NCBI GenBank assembly: GCA_947452005.1
Contig: CANGBC010000004.1
Coordinates: 1-64,000, forward strand
Direction of reading: 5' to 3'
Length of the DNA stretch: 64,000 nucleotides
Source: Beijerinckiaceae bacterium
GTDB lineage: Bacteria > Pseudomonadota > Alphaproteobacteria > Rhizobiales > Beijerinckiaceae
In this document: piece after piece, positions 1 through 8,621 of the stretch
Layout: the number at the start of each line of letters is the position of its first letter
Position numbering within the stretch: the stretch's first letter is position 1
Notes under the pieces: model-generated
The model's input: only the letters and a program-made list of their open reading frames with translations
The model's database searches: none
What the model was told of the DNA's origin: nothing
Translations under genes and position numbers: made by a program

Positions 1-134
1 ATGGGAAGCAATTTTCTGATCGCATCCGATCTTTTTTGTTTCCATAATCAGAGGGTCTAAAGAAAAATGGTTGGAATTTCAATCACATTTTGATCTGTTG
101 ATCACCTAAGTTTTCTTATGTATCAAATTACCCT

Positions 135-183
135 CAGACTACGAATCTGGGGGTCAGGAGTTCGAATCTCTTCGGGCGCGCCA
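135..183 (+). other. 3' fragment of tRNA-Arg(ACG), probable attachment-site remnant
   Basis: This stretch reads as the last two thirds of a tRNA. It has an anticodon stem-loop TCAGA-CTACGAA-TCTGG (anticodon ACG, arginine), a variable loop, a T arm AGGAG-TTCGAAT-CTCTT, the 3' acceptor strand CGGGCGC, a discriminator G and an encoded CCA at 181-183. The matching 5' acceptor strand (GCGCCCG) and D arm are absent from 1-134, which is AT-rich and unlike the rest of the window. A 3' tRNA fragment joined to AT-rich DNA is the usual footprint of tRNA-targeted integration, so this is probably one att end of an element lying to the left. It is not expected to make a functional tRNA. Confidence 0.7.
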
Positions 184-228
184 TTTCCTTTCACGACACA
201 GACCGGCCGCAAGCAGCCTTCGCGCTGA

Positions 229-753
229 TCAGTGATGGTCGTGTGAATGGACCTGCAAGGCTTCCAGAAAACGCGAGACCATGTTGTAGGCCGCAATCGT
301 GGCGGTGAGCTCAACCATGTGCTCTGCATCATAGAATTTGGCGACGGCGTCATAAATGGTGTCCGGCACCTGAATCTTTTTGGTCATCGTGTCGCAATAG
401 GCCAGCACAGCGCGCTGTTCATCGGTGAAACATGTCGCAGGCTCCCAATCATGCAGGGCATCGACTTGCGCGTGTGACAAGCCTTCACGCAAGGCGAGCG
501 GGGCGTGCTGATCCGCCTCATAGCTAGCGCCATTGACGAAGGCGACACGCATGATCACCATTTCGCGGATCGCGCCATGGAGTTTGCATTTCTGTCGAAT
601 GGCCGTGAGATAGGTGAGCCAGCCATCGGCCACGGGCGCGCTGTTGAGCAGCATTTTGTAGAGATGTGTTAGCGAACCACGCTCTTGCACAATCCGCTCG
701 GCAATGGCCTGGCGATCTTGTGTGTCGGGCTGCGCGTAGGGAATGCGGGCCAT
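229..753 (-). CDS. Carboxymuconolactone decarboxylase family (AhpD-like) protein
   Basis: 174-residue all-helical protein of the CMD/AhpD-like fold. The family-typical segment REMVIMRVAFVNGASYEADQH lies around residues 63-83, with the His that follows the Y-E-x-x-x-H type motif. The CxxC pair of true AhpD peroxidase reductases is missing, so a peroxidase-recycling role is unlikely. It resembles single-domain CMD proteins found with aromatic or carboxylic acid catabolic genes. The ATG start at 751-753 gives a normal N-terminus. It is transcribed towards the tRNA fragment and has no close same-strand partner. Family assignment is good; the reaction is unknown. Confidence 0.8.
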   Translation of the reverse strand: MARIPYAQPDTQDRQAIAERIVQERGSLTHLYKMLLNSAPVADGWLTYLTAIRQKCKLHGAIREMVIMRVAFVNGASYEADQHAPLALREGLSHAQVDALHDWEPATCFTDEQRAVLAYCDTMTKKIQVPDTIYDAVAKFYDAEHMVELTATIAAYNMVSRFLEALQVHSHDHH

Positions 754-969
754 ATCAGTTTCGAGCCTTTCAGATGCGCTTTGACGCGCGACAGGATGAT
801 CCGCCGATCATAAGCCGTCCCGTCTGTGTCTGCATAGAGCCGTGGGGTGAGCTCGCGCCCAGTCTTTGAAAAAACAGGTTTGACGCGCCTGTCGTTGGCT
901 GTAGCCTTTGTTTCTTCCTGCTGATGCACAGCTGTCTTGCTTTGTCTCGATCCAGTCAGGCGATACGTG

Positions 970-1446
970 ATGACAGACAAACCCGGCCCTTATGGATTTG
1001 CCCGCTTGTTGCTGGTGGCGCTGGCTTTGATGGCCAGCGGGCGCGCGCAAGCCGACGGTTGGCGCTATTATGAGCCCAACAAGGGCATGCGCTTTTCCAC
1101 TTATGAGGTCGATGACCGCCCTGGTCAGCTGGGCCCAATCACCATCTCCTGCGAAAATTTCATTTTGAAATTGTCGGTTGTGGTTCCAAAGCCACGCCAG
1201 AACACCCAGCAGGGCATGATCCGGATTGAAAGCCTGCCGCGCGTGGCCATTCAGGCCGGAACGCTCATGCAAGGCGCGGATGGCTATTTCCTGACCAACA
1301 ACCTCAATTTCAACGATCCGATTTTCTCGATGATCGAGCGTGGGGATTTCGTGATCAAGGGTGAGAATGGCCTGGTTCTAGGCACGGTGAAACATTCGAA
1401 CCCCTATCTGATGGATCTGGTCTACAATTGCCGAAAAGGTGGCTAG
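970..1446 (+). CDS. Secreted hypothetical protein
   Basis: 158 residues from the ATG at 970, preferred over an upstream start because the signal peptide then begins naturally: a short polar stretch, a hydrophobic core LLLVALALMAS, and a likely cleavage after AQA (about residue 28). The mature part is beta-rich with only two cysteines (about residues 61 and 154), which could form a disulfide in the periplasm. I do not recognise the family. It stands alone between a reverse-strand gene and the first Bug receptor and shows no membrane segment beyond the signal. Confidence 0.7.
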   Translation: MTDKPGPYGFARLLLVALALMASGRAQADGWRYYEPNKGMRFSTYEVDDRPGQLGPITISCENFILKLSVVVPKPRQNTQQGMIRIESLPRVAIQAGTLMQGADGYFLTNNLNFNDPIFSMIERGDFVIKGENGLVLGTVKHSNPYLMDLVYNCRKGG

Positions 1447-1613
1447 GGCATCCATAAACCCCATCATTTCAGTAAGATCGGCGCTCCCGCCGACAAGATG
1501 GGGGGATCTGCACCTTGCCGCCTCTGAAATGTGATCAGCACAGATCGCTTTTGAATGCCGGGATTGGGGGCTCCTCTCCTAGCCTTCGGCTCAAGAAAAA
1601 GGGGGGAAGTCCA

Positions 1614-2588
1614 ATGCTGTCACGCCGCTACCTGTCCACATGCCTTGGCGCATTCATTCTTGCTGGTCTGGCACTGACACCGCTGGCGCACGCGCAAGAT
1701 GGGCGTGTTGTGACGCTGATCGTTCCCTTCGCGCCGGGTGGCGGCAATGACATTATCGCGCGCGAATTGGGCCGCCAGCTGATCGATACGCTGAAGACCA
1801 ATGTCATCATCGACAATCGCGCAGGCGCAGGTGGTTTGATCGCGGCCAAAAACACGGCGGCCGCTCCGCCCAATGGCCTGACATTGATGTTTGTCAGTTC
1901 ATCCGTTGTCACAACGGCGGCGGTGCGCAAGCAAGAGCCCTATAATATCGCCAAGGATTTTACCTCGATTGCGATGATCGGGCGTGGCCCGTTTCTGGTT
2001 GTGGCCAGCAATGAATCGGGTTTGAAAACCATTGGTGATGTCGTCACACGTTCCAAGCAAAAGCCCGGCTCGCTGAATTTTGTCTCTTCAGGTGTGGGCA
2101 GCATTTTGCATCTGTCGACCGAATTGTTCATGAAGCGCGCCGGTATCACCATGACGCATGTGCCCTATTCAGGCAGCGGTCCTGCGTTGATGGATCTCGT
2201 TGCAGGACGGGCGGATCTTTTCATCACCACTGTTCCGGTTGTGGCCAGCCACGTGCAGGAAAAGACGCTCACACTTTTGGCCTCGACAGGTGATGAGCGC
2301 TCCAATGTCTTCCCTGATGCGCCAACCCTTGCTGAGGGTGGCGTGAAGGGGCCGGGCCTCTACACATTATGGGGCATTGTTGGCCCGCCCAATATGGCCC
2401 CTGATCTGGTGGCTCATCTCAATAAGGCCGTGAATGATGCAGCGGCCTCGCCCGCTATGGTCAAACGCTTTGCTGAAGAAGGTGCATCAAGCTATCGCGG
2501 CACACCGGAAGAATTTGCCAAAGTGCTTGAAGAAGAACGCGCTACTTGGCGTCGCGTGGTCGAAGATGGCAATCTTTATACAAATTGA
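1614..2588 (+). CDS. TctC/Bug-type tripartite tricarboxylate transporter receptor (1 of 9)
   Basis: 324-residue periplasmic solute receptor. The start at 1614 is preceded by a G-rich ribosome site and gives a clean signal peptide ending AHA. The mature protein opens with the classical Bug signature VVTLIVPFAPGGGNDIIAR, followed by IIDNRAGAGGLIAA and HVPYSGSGPALMDLVAGRAD, which form the ligand pocket that binds a carboxylate. Such receptors usually deliver to TctA/TctB membrane proteins, but none is present here. It lies about 80 bp upstream of a PrpF-family isomerase, so its ligand is probably the carboxylic acid handled by this cluster. Confidence 0.9.
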   Translation: MLSRRYLSTCLGAFILAGLALTPLAHAQDGRVVTLIVPFAPGGGNDIIARELGRQLIDTLKTNVIIDNRAGAGGLIAAKNTAAAPPNGLTLMFVSSSVVTTAAVRKQEPYNIAKDFTSIAMIGRGPFLVVASNESGLKTIGDVVTRSKQKPGSLNFVSSGVGSILHLSTELFMKRAGITMTHVPYSGSGPALMDLVAGRADLFITTVPVVASHVQEKTLTLLASTGDERSNVFPDAPTLAEGGVKGPGLYTLWGIVGPPNMAPDLVAHLNKAVNDAAASPAMVKRFAEEGASSYRGTPEEFAKVLEEERATWRRVVEDGNLYTN

Positions 2589-2667
2589 GCGAACATCTGC
2601 GTCTCAGATAAAATCGCGCGGACCATAAGACATATTTCTGCTGCAGATGGCAGCACAGGAGGATGAT

Positions 2668-3765
2668 ATGCAAACGGCTATTCGTTGCGTTTTGATGCGG
2701 GGCGGCACATCACGCGGCCCGTTCTTCCACGATGCTGATTTGCCTGCCGATATGGAAACACGCAAGCAAGTGTTGCTGCGCGTGATGGGCAGCCCGCATG
2801 TGCGCCAGATTGATGGCATTGGCGGCTCTGATCCGGTGACAAGCAAAGTGGCCGTCATCCGCAAATCCACCCGCCCCGATGCCGATGTCGATTATCTCTT
2901 CACGCAGGTCTGGGTGGATCGTGCTGAAGTCGACACCTCCCCCTCTTGCGGCAATATCCTAACGGGGGTTGGACCATTCGCCATTGATGAGGGTCTTGTG
3001 AAGGCGCAGGACGGCGAAACGCGTGTGCGTATTTTTGACGTCAACACCAATTCGCTGGTTGAGGCCGTTGTGCAGACGCCCGGCGGGCGTGTGGATTATG
3101 AAGGCGTCCATAGCATTGATGGCGTCAATGATTCCTATGCGCCCATTCGTCTCGATTTCCGCCGCATGGTCGGTGGCAAGACGGGCAAATTGTTTCCGAC
3201 CGGCCAGCGCTCGGAAGTGATCAATGGCGTGAATGTGTCCTGTGTCGATATGGCCATGCCGGTTGTCTTTGTGCCGGCTGAGCAGGTGGGCGTGACAGGC
3301 TATGAAGGCAAATTGGAGCTGGATACCAATCGCGACATGCTGGGCAAGCTCGAAGCCATTCGTCTCATTGCAGGCGAGCGCATGGGCTTTGGCGATGTGT
3401 CGGGCCGCGTGATCCCCAAAATCTCCATTGTCGCCAAGCCGAAAAATGGCGGCACGATTGCCTCGCGCTATTTCATGCCTCATGCCATTGCCACCGCCTA
3501 TGCAGTGACGGGCGCGACCTGCCTGGCCACCGCCTGCTGCGTGCCGGGCACTGTTCCTCATGATTACGCGACCCTTGCACCCAATGCGGAAGGCGTGAGC
3601 ACCATTGCCATTGAGCATCCGCAGGGCAAGATTTACGTGGATTCGAAAATCGCTGAAAAGAATGGCGAGGTTGAAGTAGAGCAGGCCACTCTGGTACGTC
3701 ATGCACGGCGCCTGATGGCGGGCGAGGTCTATGTGCCGGGCGCCGTCTGGTCTGGCGCGAATTGA
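2668..3765 (+). CDS. PrpF/4-oxalomesaconate tautomerase family protein
   Basis: 365 residues from the ATG at 2668, which follows an excellent ribosome site (AGGAGG). It belongs to the PrpF superfamily (diaminopimelate-epimerase fold), whose members move a double bond or isomerise unsaturated tricarboxylates such as 2-methylaconitate, trans-aconitate or 4-oxalomesaconate (GalD/LigU). The N-terminal MRGGTSRGPFF and the Cys-containing SPSCGNILTGVGPFA are the family's substrate and catalytic motifs. It sits between a Bug receptor and a hydrolase, and a second PrpF-family gene lies at 5477. Which tricarboxylate it uses cannot be decided from the sequence. Confidence 0.85.
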   Translation: MQTAIRCVLMRGGTSRGPFFHDADLPADMETRKQVLLRVMGSPHVRQIDGIGGSDPVTSKVAVIRKSTRPDADVDYLFTQVWVDRAEVDTSPSCGNILTGVGPFAIDEGLVKAQDGETRVRIFDVNTNSLVEAVVQTPGGRVDYEGVHSIDGVNDSYAPIRLDFRRMVGGKTGKLFPTGQRSEVINGVNVSCVDMAMPVVFVPAEQVGVTGYEGKLELDTNRDMLGKLEAIRLIAGERMGFGDVSGRVIPKISIVAKPKNGGTIASRYFMPHAIATAYAVTGATCLATACCVPGTVPHDYATLAPNAEGVSTIAIEHPQGKIYVDSKIAEKNGEVEVEQATLVRHARRLMAGEVYVPGAVWSGAN

Positions 3766-3788
3766 AATTATCGAGAGGCTCGTTGTCC

Positions 3789-4412
3789 ATGCATGCCATT
3801 CCACTCAGCCTTGATGATTTTCTGCAGCCCGCGCGCGTCGCGCTGGTCATGTGGGACATGCAAAAAGGCCTTGCAGGCAAAGCACCCGATTTCGCTGCCA
3901 TTGTTGCCAATGCGCGCAAGCTGATTGCGCAGGCAGATCGGCTCCATATTCCGGTCATCTGGAGCCGCCACATCGCGCCGCCGTTTGAAATGACGGTTGG
4001 GCCGTTCATGCTCTGGCTGATGAAGAAGCAGAAGGTCGATCATCCCTCCAAGTTGAAGCCTGCCATGCAGCGCGGCATGGAAGAGACAGATTACATCGAC
4101 GGCTTTGGCCCGTCGGACCATCATACAATCCTCGAAAAAAGCCAGCCGTCCTTCTTCGTCGACACGCCTCTGGCGACACGGCTCAAGGTCATGAACCGTG
4201 ACACGATTGTCATTGGTGGAGTGGCCACCGACATTGGTGTGGAATTCACCTGTCGGCATGCGGCGTCACTGGGCATTTATTCTGTCGCGGTGGAAGATGC
4301 GAGCGGCGCCTACACACACGAGGCGCATGAGCGGTCCATGACCTTCCTGCGCAATTGGACAACGCCGGTTGTGAAGACAGACGAGATCTGCACCATCTGG
4401 CAGAAGCATTAA
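3789..4412 (+). CDS. Isochorismatase-fold hydrolase with Gly at the usual Cys position
   Basis: 207-residue isochorismatase-like protein with the first catalytic Asp in ALVMWDMQKG. In amidase members the nucleophile motif reads TxxCV; here it is GGVATDIGVEFTCRHA, with glycine where the cysteine belongs and a Cys displaced five residues on. True isochorismatases (EntB, PhzD) also carry Gly there and hydrolyse a vinyl ether instead of an amide. I use the ATG at 3789, after GAGAGG; an upstream TTG at 3762 would overlap the previous gene. It follows the PrpF gene by 23 bp and is surely co-transcribed. Confidence 0.85.
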   Translation: MHAIPLSLDDFLQPARVALVMWDMQKGLAGKAPDFAAIVANARKLIAQADRLHIPVIWSRHIAPPFEMTVGPFMLWLMKKQKVDHPSKLKPAMQRGMEETDYIDGFGPSDHHTILEKSQPSFFVDTPLATRLKVMNRDTIVIGGVATDIGVEFTCRHAASLGIYSVAVEDASGAYTHEAHERSMTFLRNWTTPVVKTDEICTIWQKH

Positions 4413-4474
4413 AAAAATCGGCGCAGCCCCACACAGAAGGGGGCTGCCACCAAACACATAGAGGGGAGGAGCTT

Positions 4475-5440
4475 ATGCGTATTTTCGGCGTTGCTTTGTC
4501 GCTCGGCCTGTCGTTTTGCGCGGCGGCTCCGGCTTTCTCACAGGCCTATCCAAACAAGCCCGGCCAGATCGTTGTGCCTTTTGCAGCTGGTGGCATCACC
4601 GATATTCTGGAACGCGCCTGGGCTGAAAAATTTGTCGAAAAAACGGGACAGCGTTTTGTCATCGTCAATCGTCCGGGTGCCAATGGCATTGTGGGCACAG
4701 AATCTGTCGCGCGCGCGGCTGCAGATGGCTACACGCTGCTTGTGGCGCCCGATTCCAGCTTCACCACCATTCCGCATATGTCGGCCAAGTTGAAATATGA
4801 GCTGGGAGATTTCGAGCCTGTGTCAGGTCTGGGCATCAGCCCACATGCTTTGGTGGTGCCGCCTGATTTCCCGGCGAAAAATTTTGATGAATTTGTCTCT
4901 TATGCGAAGCAAAATCCCACCAATGTGTTTTACGGCACATTTGGTGCGGGCACGTCAGGCCATCTGAACTTTCTGTATTTTGAAAAGATGACGGCTGGCA
5001 AATTCACGCCGGTTCACTATAGCGGCGCGTCGCCCGCGATTAATGATTTGCTGGGCAATCACATCAAGGCCATGACGGTCTCGATTGGTCTCATTGCGGG
5101 CAATGCTGAAGTCGGCAAGCTCAAGGTCTTGGCCTATGGGTCCAGCAAGCGGCTTGAAAACGTCCCCAATGTTCCGGTGATTGCCGAAACGCTGCCGGGT
5201 TTTGAGGCAGGCTCCTGGTACGCCATGTTTGCACCCAAGGGCACACCGCCTGATGTGATCGAAAAACTCTCTAAAGCCACGCAGGAGATCTTCAGCGATC
5301 CGGCGTTTGAAAAGCAATTCCTCACGCCCAATTTCACCTTCTCCATCGCCAAGGGGCCGAAGGATTTGCGCGATCGCATCCAGAAAGATTCCAATCTCTG
5401 GAGCCCGATCATCAAAGATGCCAAGCTGACCGTCGAGTAA
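4475..5440 (+). CDS. TctC/Bug-type receptor (2 of 9)
   Basis: 321-residue periplasmic receptor with a signal peptide ending PAFSQA and the classical Bug opening YPNKPGQIVVPFAAGGITD, then VNRPGANGIVG and HYSGASPAINDLLG. The ATG at 4475 follows GGGGAGGAG. It is the second receptor in this operon and pairs with the second PrpF-family gene 36 bp downstream, giving two receptor-isomerase pairs in series. That layout suggests two related but different substrates, or a duplication followed by divergence. Confidence 0.9.
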   Translation: MRIFGVALSLGLSFCAAAPAFSQAYPNKPGQIVVPFAAGGITDILERAWAEKFVEKTGQRFVIVNRPGANGIVGTESVARAAADGYTLLVAPDSSFTTIPHMSAKLKYELGDFEPVSGLGISPHALVVPPDFPAKNFDEFVSYAKQNPTNVFYGTFGAGTSGHLNFLYFEKMTAGKFTPVHYSGASPAINDLLGNHIKAMTVSIGLIAGNAEVGKLKVLAYGSSKRLENVPNVPVIAETLPGFEAGSWYAMFAPKGTPPDVIEKLSKATQEIFSDPAFEKQFLTPNFTFSIAKGPKDLRDRIQKDSNLWSPIIKDAKLTVE

Positions 5441-5476
5441 GACCATTCGCCCGTTCTCGGGCTTGAGGAGCAGGAT

Positions 5477-6625
5477 ATGAATCAGGCTTGGATCCCGGCA
5501 AGCTTTTGGCGTGGTGGCACCAGCAAGGGTGTGTTCTTCAAGTCAGAAGATTTGCCTTATCCGCGTGAGGTGATTGATCAGATTCTGCTCGCCGTCATGG
5601 GCACGCCCGATCCCAACGGGCGTCAGCTCAATGGCATGGGGGGCGGCACGTCATCCCTGTCCAAAGCAGTGATCATCGGCCCCTCGACGCATCCTGATGC
5701 CGATGTCGATTACACATTCATCCAGCTTGCCATCGACAAGCCGATTGCGGACTGGACCGGCAATTGCGGCAATCTCTCTTCGGTGATTGGTCCTTATGCT
5801 GTCGACAACGGCTTGGTGAAAGTGGCGGATGGCGAAGCCACCGTGCGCTTTCACCAAACCAATACGAAGAAAATCATTCACGCGCGCTTCCGTGTTGAAA
5901 ATGGCATGGCGGCGATTGATGGCGATATGGAAATTGCAGGCGTGGCTGGCAAGGCCGCACCCGTGCGTCTCGATTTCGTCAAGCCGGGTGGTGCGGCCAC
6001 AGGCAAGCTGTTGCCGACCGGTAAGGTTGTGGATCGCATTGCGCTGCCCAATGGCCAAGAGATCGATATTTCACTGGTCGATGCCAGCCACCCGAATGCC
6101 TTTGTGCGCGCGCGTGATCTGGGCCTCACGGGGATCGAAAGCCCCGATTCCATTCAGGCCAATACAGAATTGATGGCCACACTCGAACATTTGCGCCGCC
6201 GTGCTGGCGTGATGATGGGGCTGGCGCCCAATGAAGAGGCTGTGACGCTGACAGGCCCGCGCATTGGTATGGTGGCTGAGCCGCAAGCCTATGTCGCTTT
6301 GGACAAGTCGCAGATCAGTGATGCTTATGAAATTGCCACGCGGATGATTTCCGTCGAACAGCCCCATCGCGCGGTGCCTTTGTCGAGCGGGCTTTGTCTG
6401 TCGGTGGCGTTGCGCATTGAGGGCACGTTGCCTCATCAAATGTCGCGCAAAGTGGTGGATGGTCAGCCGATCCGCATCGGCAATCCCTCAGGCCTGCTCG
6501 CCTATGGCGCTGATGTGCGCCAGGAGAATGGTCAGTGGGTGGCCGACAGCGCAGGCGTCTATCGCACCTCGCGCTGTCTGATGAAAGGCGCGGTCGCTGT
6601 GCCGCGCCATCTCGTTACGGAATGA
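5477..6625 (+). CDS. PrpF-family isomerase, second copy
   Basis: 382-residue PrpF-superfamily protein, slightly longer than the copy at 2668 and clearly divergent from it. It keeps FWRGGTSKGVFF at the N-terminus and the TGNCGNLSSVIGPYAVDNG segment containing the catalytic Cys. PrpF proper isomerises 2-methyl-trans-aconitate to the cis form in the 2-methylcitrate cycle. The isocitrate-lyase-superfamily gene that ends immediately downstream on the other strand (11 bp overlap of 3' ends) would fit a methylcitrate-like or dimethylmalate-like route. The ATG at 5477 follows GGAGCAGGAT. Confidence 0.85.
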   Translation: MNQAWIPASFWRGGTSKGVFFKSEDLPYPREVIDQILLAVMGTPDPNGRQLNGMGGGTSSLSKAVIIGPSTHPDADVDYTFIQLAIDKPIADWTGNCGNLSSVIGPYAVDNGLVKVADGEATVRFHQTNTKKIIHARFRVENGMAAIDGDMEIAGVAGKAAPVRLDFVKPGGAATGKLLPTGKVVDRIALPNGQEIDISLVDASHPNAFVRARDLGLTGIESPDSIQANTELMATLEHLRRRAGVMMGLAPNEEAVTLTGPRIGMVAEPQAYVALDKSQISDAYEIATRMISVEQPHRAVPLSSGLCLSVALRIEGTLPHQMSRKVVDGQPIRIGNPSGLLAYGADVRQENGQWVADSAGVYRTSRCLMKGAVAVPRHLVTE

Positions 6626-7511
6626 CCGATTTGGCAATCGACTGATCAAGCGCTTCAAACTCGTGATAGCCGATCAGATCGTAAAGCTCGGCGCGGGTCT
6701 GCATCTGCGGCAGCATTTTTTCGGTCGAGCCTTCATCACGGATGGTTGCGTAGAGATTCTCTGACGCTTTGGCCGAGACGCGCAGCGAGCTGACGGGCCA
6801 GATGACCATCTGATAGCCCATGTCGCGGAACTGCTCGCCGGTGAAGAAAGGCGTGCGACCAAATTCCGTCATATTGGCAAGCAGTGGCGCATCAATGCGG
6901 CGCGCGAATTCGCGAAACATCTCTTCATTGTTGAGGGCTTCAGGGAAGATCGCATCTGCACCTGCTGCCAGATAGGCTTTGGCGCGTTCAACGGCCCCAT
7001 CAAGTCCTTCACTGGCCGCAGCATCTGTGCGCGCGATGATATAGAGGTGGCGGCGTGCGCGGGCAGCGGCAGCCACTTTGGCGGCCATATCATCCTTGCT
7101 GGCGATTTTCTTGTCGCTCAGATGTCCGCATTTTTTGGGCAGAATCTGATCTTCAAGATGCACCGCCCCTGCACCTGCATCTTCAAAGCTGCGCACCATA
7201 TTCATGACATTGAGCGCTTCGCCATAACCCGTGTCACCATCGACGAGCACGGGCAGGCCTGATGCACGCGCCACCTGGCGAATGTAGAAGGCCATGTCTT
7301 CAATGGTCAGAATGCCAAGATCGGGCAATCCCATCGAGGCCGAGACGGCTGCACCTGACAGATAGACGGCTTTGAACCCGGCACGCTTGGCCTGCAGGGA
7401 GCAAATGCCATTATGCGAGCCGGGAATACCAAGAATCTCGCCCTTGCGGAGCAATTCACGGAAACGCTGACCGGCCGGGGCCGATGGATGGGAATCGCCC
7501 AGAAGATACAT
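6615..7511 (-). CDS. Isocitrate lyase/PEP mutase superfamily C-C lyase (methylisocitrate lyase-like)
   Basis: 298 residues. The TIM-barrel motifs are present: LPVLVDGDTGYGE for Mg2+ binding, HLEDQILPKKCGHL with the catalytic Cys of the KKCGH loop, and IIARTDA. PEP mutases lack that lyase loop, so a lyase is favoured: methylisocitrate lyase (PrpB) or 2,3-dimethylmalate lyase, both giving pyruvate plus a C3/C4 product. It starts at 7511; a longer reading frame upstream runs into the preceding gene. It lies 38 bp downstream of the dioxygenase gene on the same strand and shares its operon with it. Confidence 0.88.
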   Translation of the reverse strand: MYLLGDSHPSAPAGQRFRELLRKGEILGIPGSHNGICSLQAKRAGFKAVYLSGAAVSASMGLPDLGILTIEDMAFYIRQVARASGLPVLVDGDTGYGEALNVMNMVRSFEDAGAGAVHLEDQILPKKCGHLSDKKIASKDDMAAKVAAAARARRHLYIIARTDAAASEGLDGAVERAKAYLAAGADAIFPEALNNEEMFREFARRIDAPLLANMTEFGRTPFFTGEQFRDMGYQMVIWPVSSLRVSAKASENLYATIRDEGSTEKMLPQMQTRAELYDLIGYHEFEALDQSIAKSVIP

Positions 7512-7549
7512 GTCGTGATCCTGTTTCTTTTTGTTCTTGCAGGTGCGGC

Positions 7550-8494
7550 TTAGCCGGCCAGCTTTTGCGAGATAATCTCGTCGCAACGCTTGTTGCGCTC
7601 TTCGAGAATCTTGCCTGCCATCGCGTCGCGCAATTCAGGCGAGGGATCAGCCAGACCAAAGCGATCCGGGCCATTCATGATCTTGGCCCAGTAATCCGGC
7701 ATGCCGACCACATGCTTGGCCTCATCAATGTAATCGACTTCGGCGGTATATTCGGTGACGAAACCATTCGGCTCGATGAAATAAGAGAAGAGATTGTTGC
7801 CGGGTCCATGGCGGCCCACGCCCCAACCAATCTTGAAGCCATGCTTCTTCATGCGGCCAGCACCGCGCATCAGGCCGTCGAAATTTTCGACTTCATAGGC
7901 CATGTGGTTCAGGCTCGCGCCCTGTGCGCGCGCCAGTGCAATCGAGTGGTGGTAGGAGGAGCAACGCACAAAATCCATGCGCGCCGTGGAATCGGTCAGG
8001 CGGAAGCCCAGCACATCGATGAAGAACTCGCGCTGCTTGTCGACATCCATCACGTTCAAAACGGCATGCGACATTTTCAGCGGCTGCGAATGATCCTTGA
8101 ACGATCCACCCGCATGCACCACGACATCGGCAGAAATGTTCAGCGTCTGGCCTTCGGGTGTCTTCACCGAGAAACCATAGCCGCCGCCGGCAATGGCGGG
8201 CAGCGCTTGGGGAGCCGAGACAATCTCGCAGCCCATGGCCACAGCCTTGGCATGCAGGCCATCAACGCCTGCGCGTGTGGGGGCGGAGAAGTTGATCGCC
8301 ACGAGACCCGCCTTGGGGCGCTCGTGAATGGTGAGCACATGATGCTCCGTGCCCGATGCGCGCAGATAAGCCGCGCCATTGGCCGAGGCGACTTCGCTCA
8401 AGCCCCAGGCGTTGGAGTAAAAGGCGGATGTTTCTTTCAGGTCGAACACGGCGAGTTCGACGCCGCGCAGGCCGTTGACGCGAATATCGGTCAT
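7550..8494 (-). CDS. VOC-superfamily type I extradiol dioxygenase-like protein
   Basis: 314 residues made of two vicinal-oxygen-chelate modules, the length of catechol 2,3-dioxygenases. Candidate iron ligands are visible in the C-terminal module: His in LKMSHAVLNV, His in LNHMAYEV and Glu in FVTEYTAEV, the 2-His-1-carboxylate triad. The start has a good ribosome site (GGAGGAC). It probably opens an aromatic ring next to two hydroxyls. Its operon partner is the C-C lyase at 6615 and the LysR regulator lies just upstream in the same direction. A C-terminal tail of about 50 residues beyond the last ligand is longer than usual. Confidence 0.85.
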   Translation of the reverse strand: MTDIRVNGLRGVELAVFDLKETSAFYSNAWGLSEVASANGAAYLRASGTEHHVLTIHERPKAGLVAINFSAPTRAGVDGLHAKAVAMGCEIVSAPQALPAIAGGGYGFSVKTPEGQTLNISADVVVHAGGSFKDHSQPLKMSHAVLNVMDVDKQREFFIDVLGFRLTDSTARMDFVRCSSYHHSIALARAQGASLNHMAYEVENFDGLMRGAGRMKKHGFKIGWGVGRHGPGNNLFSYFIEPNGFVTEYTAEVDYIDEAKHVVGMPDYWAKIMNGPDRFGLADPSPELRDAMAGKILEERNKRCDEIISQKLAG

Positions 8495-8621
8495 ATTGTC
8501 CTCCGATGGGGGCAGAGGCCCCGAAATTTTTCAATCTCCGGCACCATGCCGGGGAGAAGATCAAAAAGCGAGGTCTTCGGCTCAAAACTTGATAAGCCGC
8601 GCTCACTTCCGAATTGATCGA

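Noticed and set aside
669-980. Reverse-strand frame of about 100 codons upstream of the CMD gene
   Set aside because: It overlaps the CMD gene by 85 bases, has no good ribosome site and shows no recognisable family; more likely leader DNA read in a chance frame.
2959-3804. Long reverse frame opposite the first PrpF gene
   Set aside because: Shadow of a strongly supported gene; composition is typical of an antisense frame.
7484-8617. Long forward frame opposite the lyase and dioxygenase genes
   Set aside because: It is antisense to well-supported genes, rich in His/Arg from reverse-complement codons, and has no domain.
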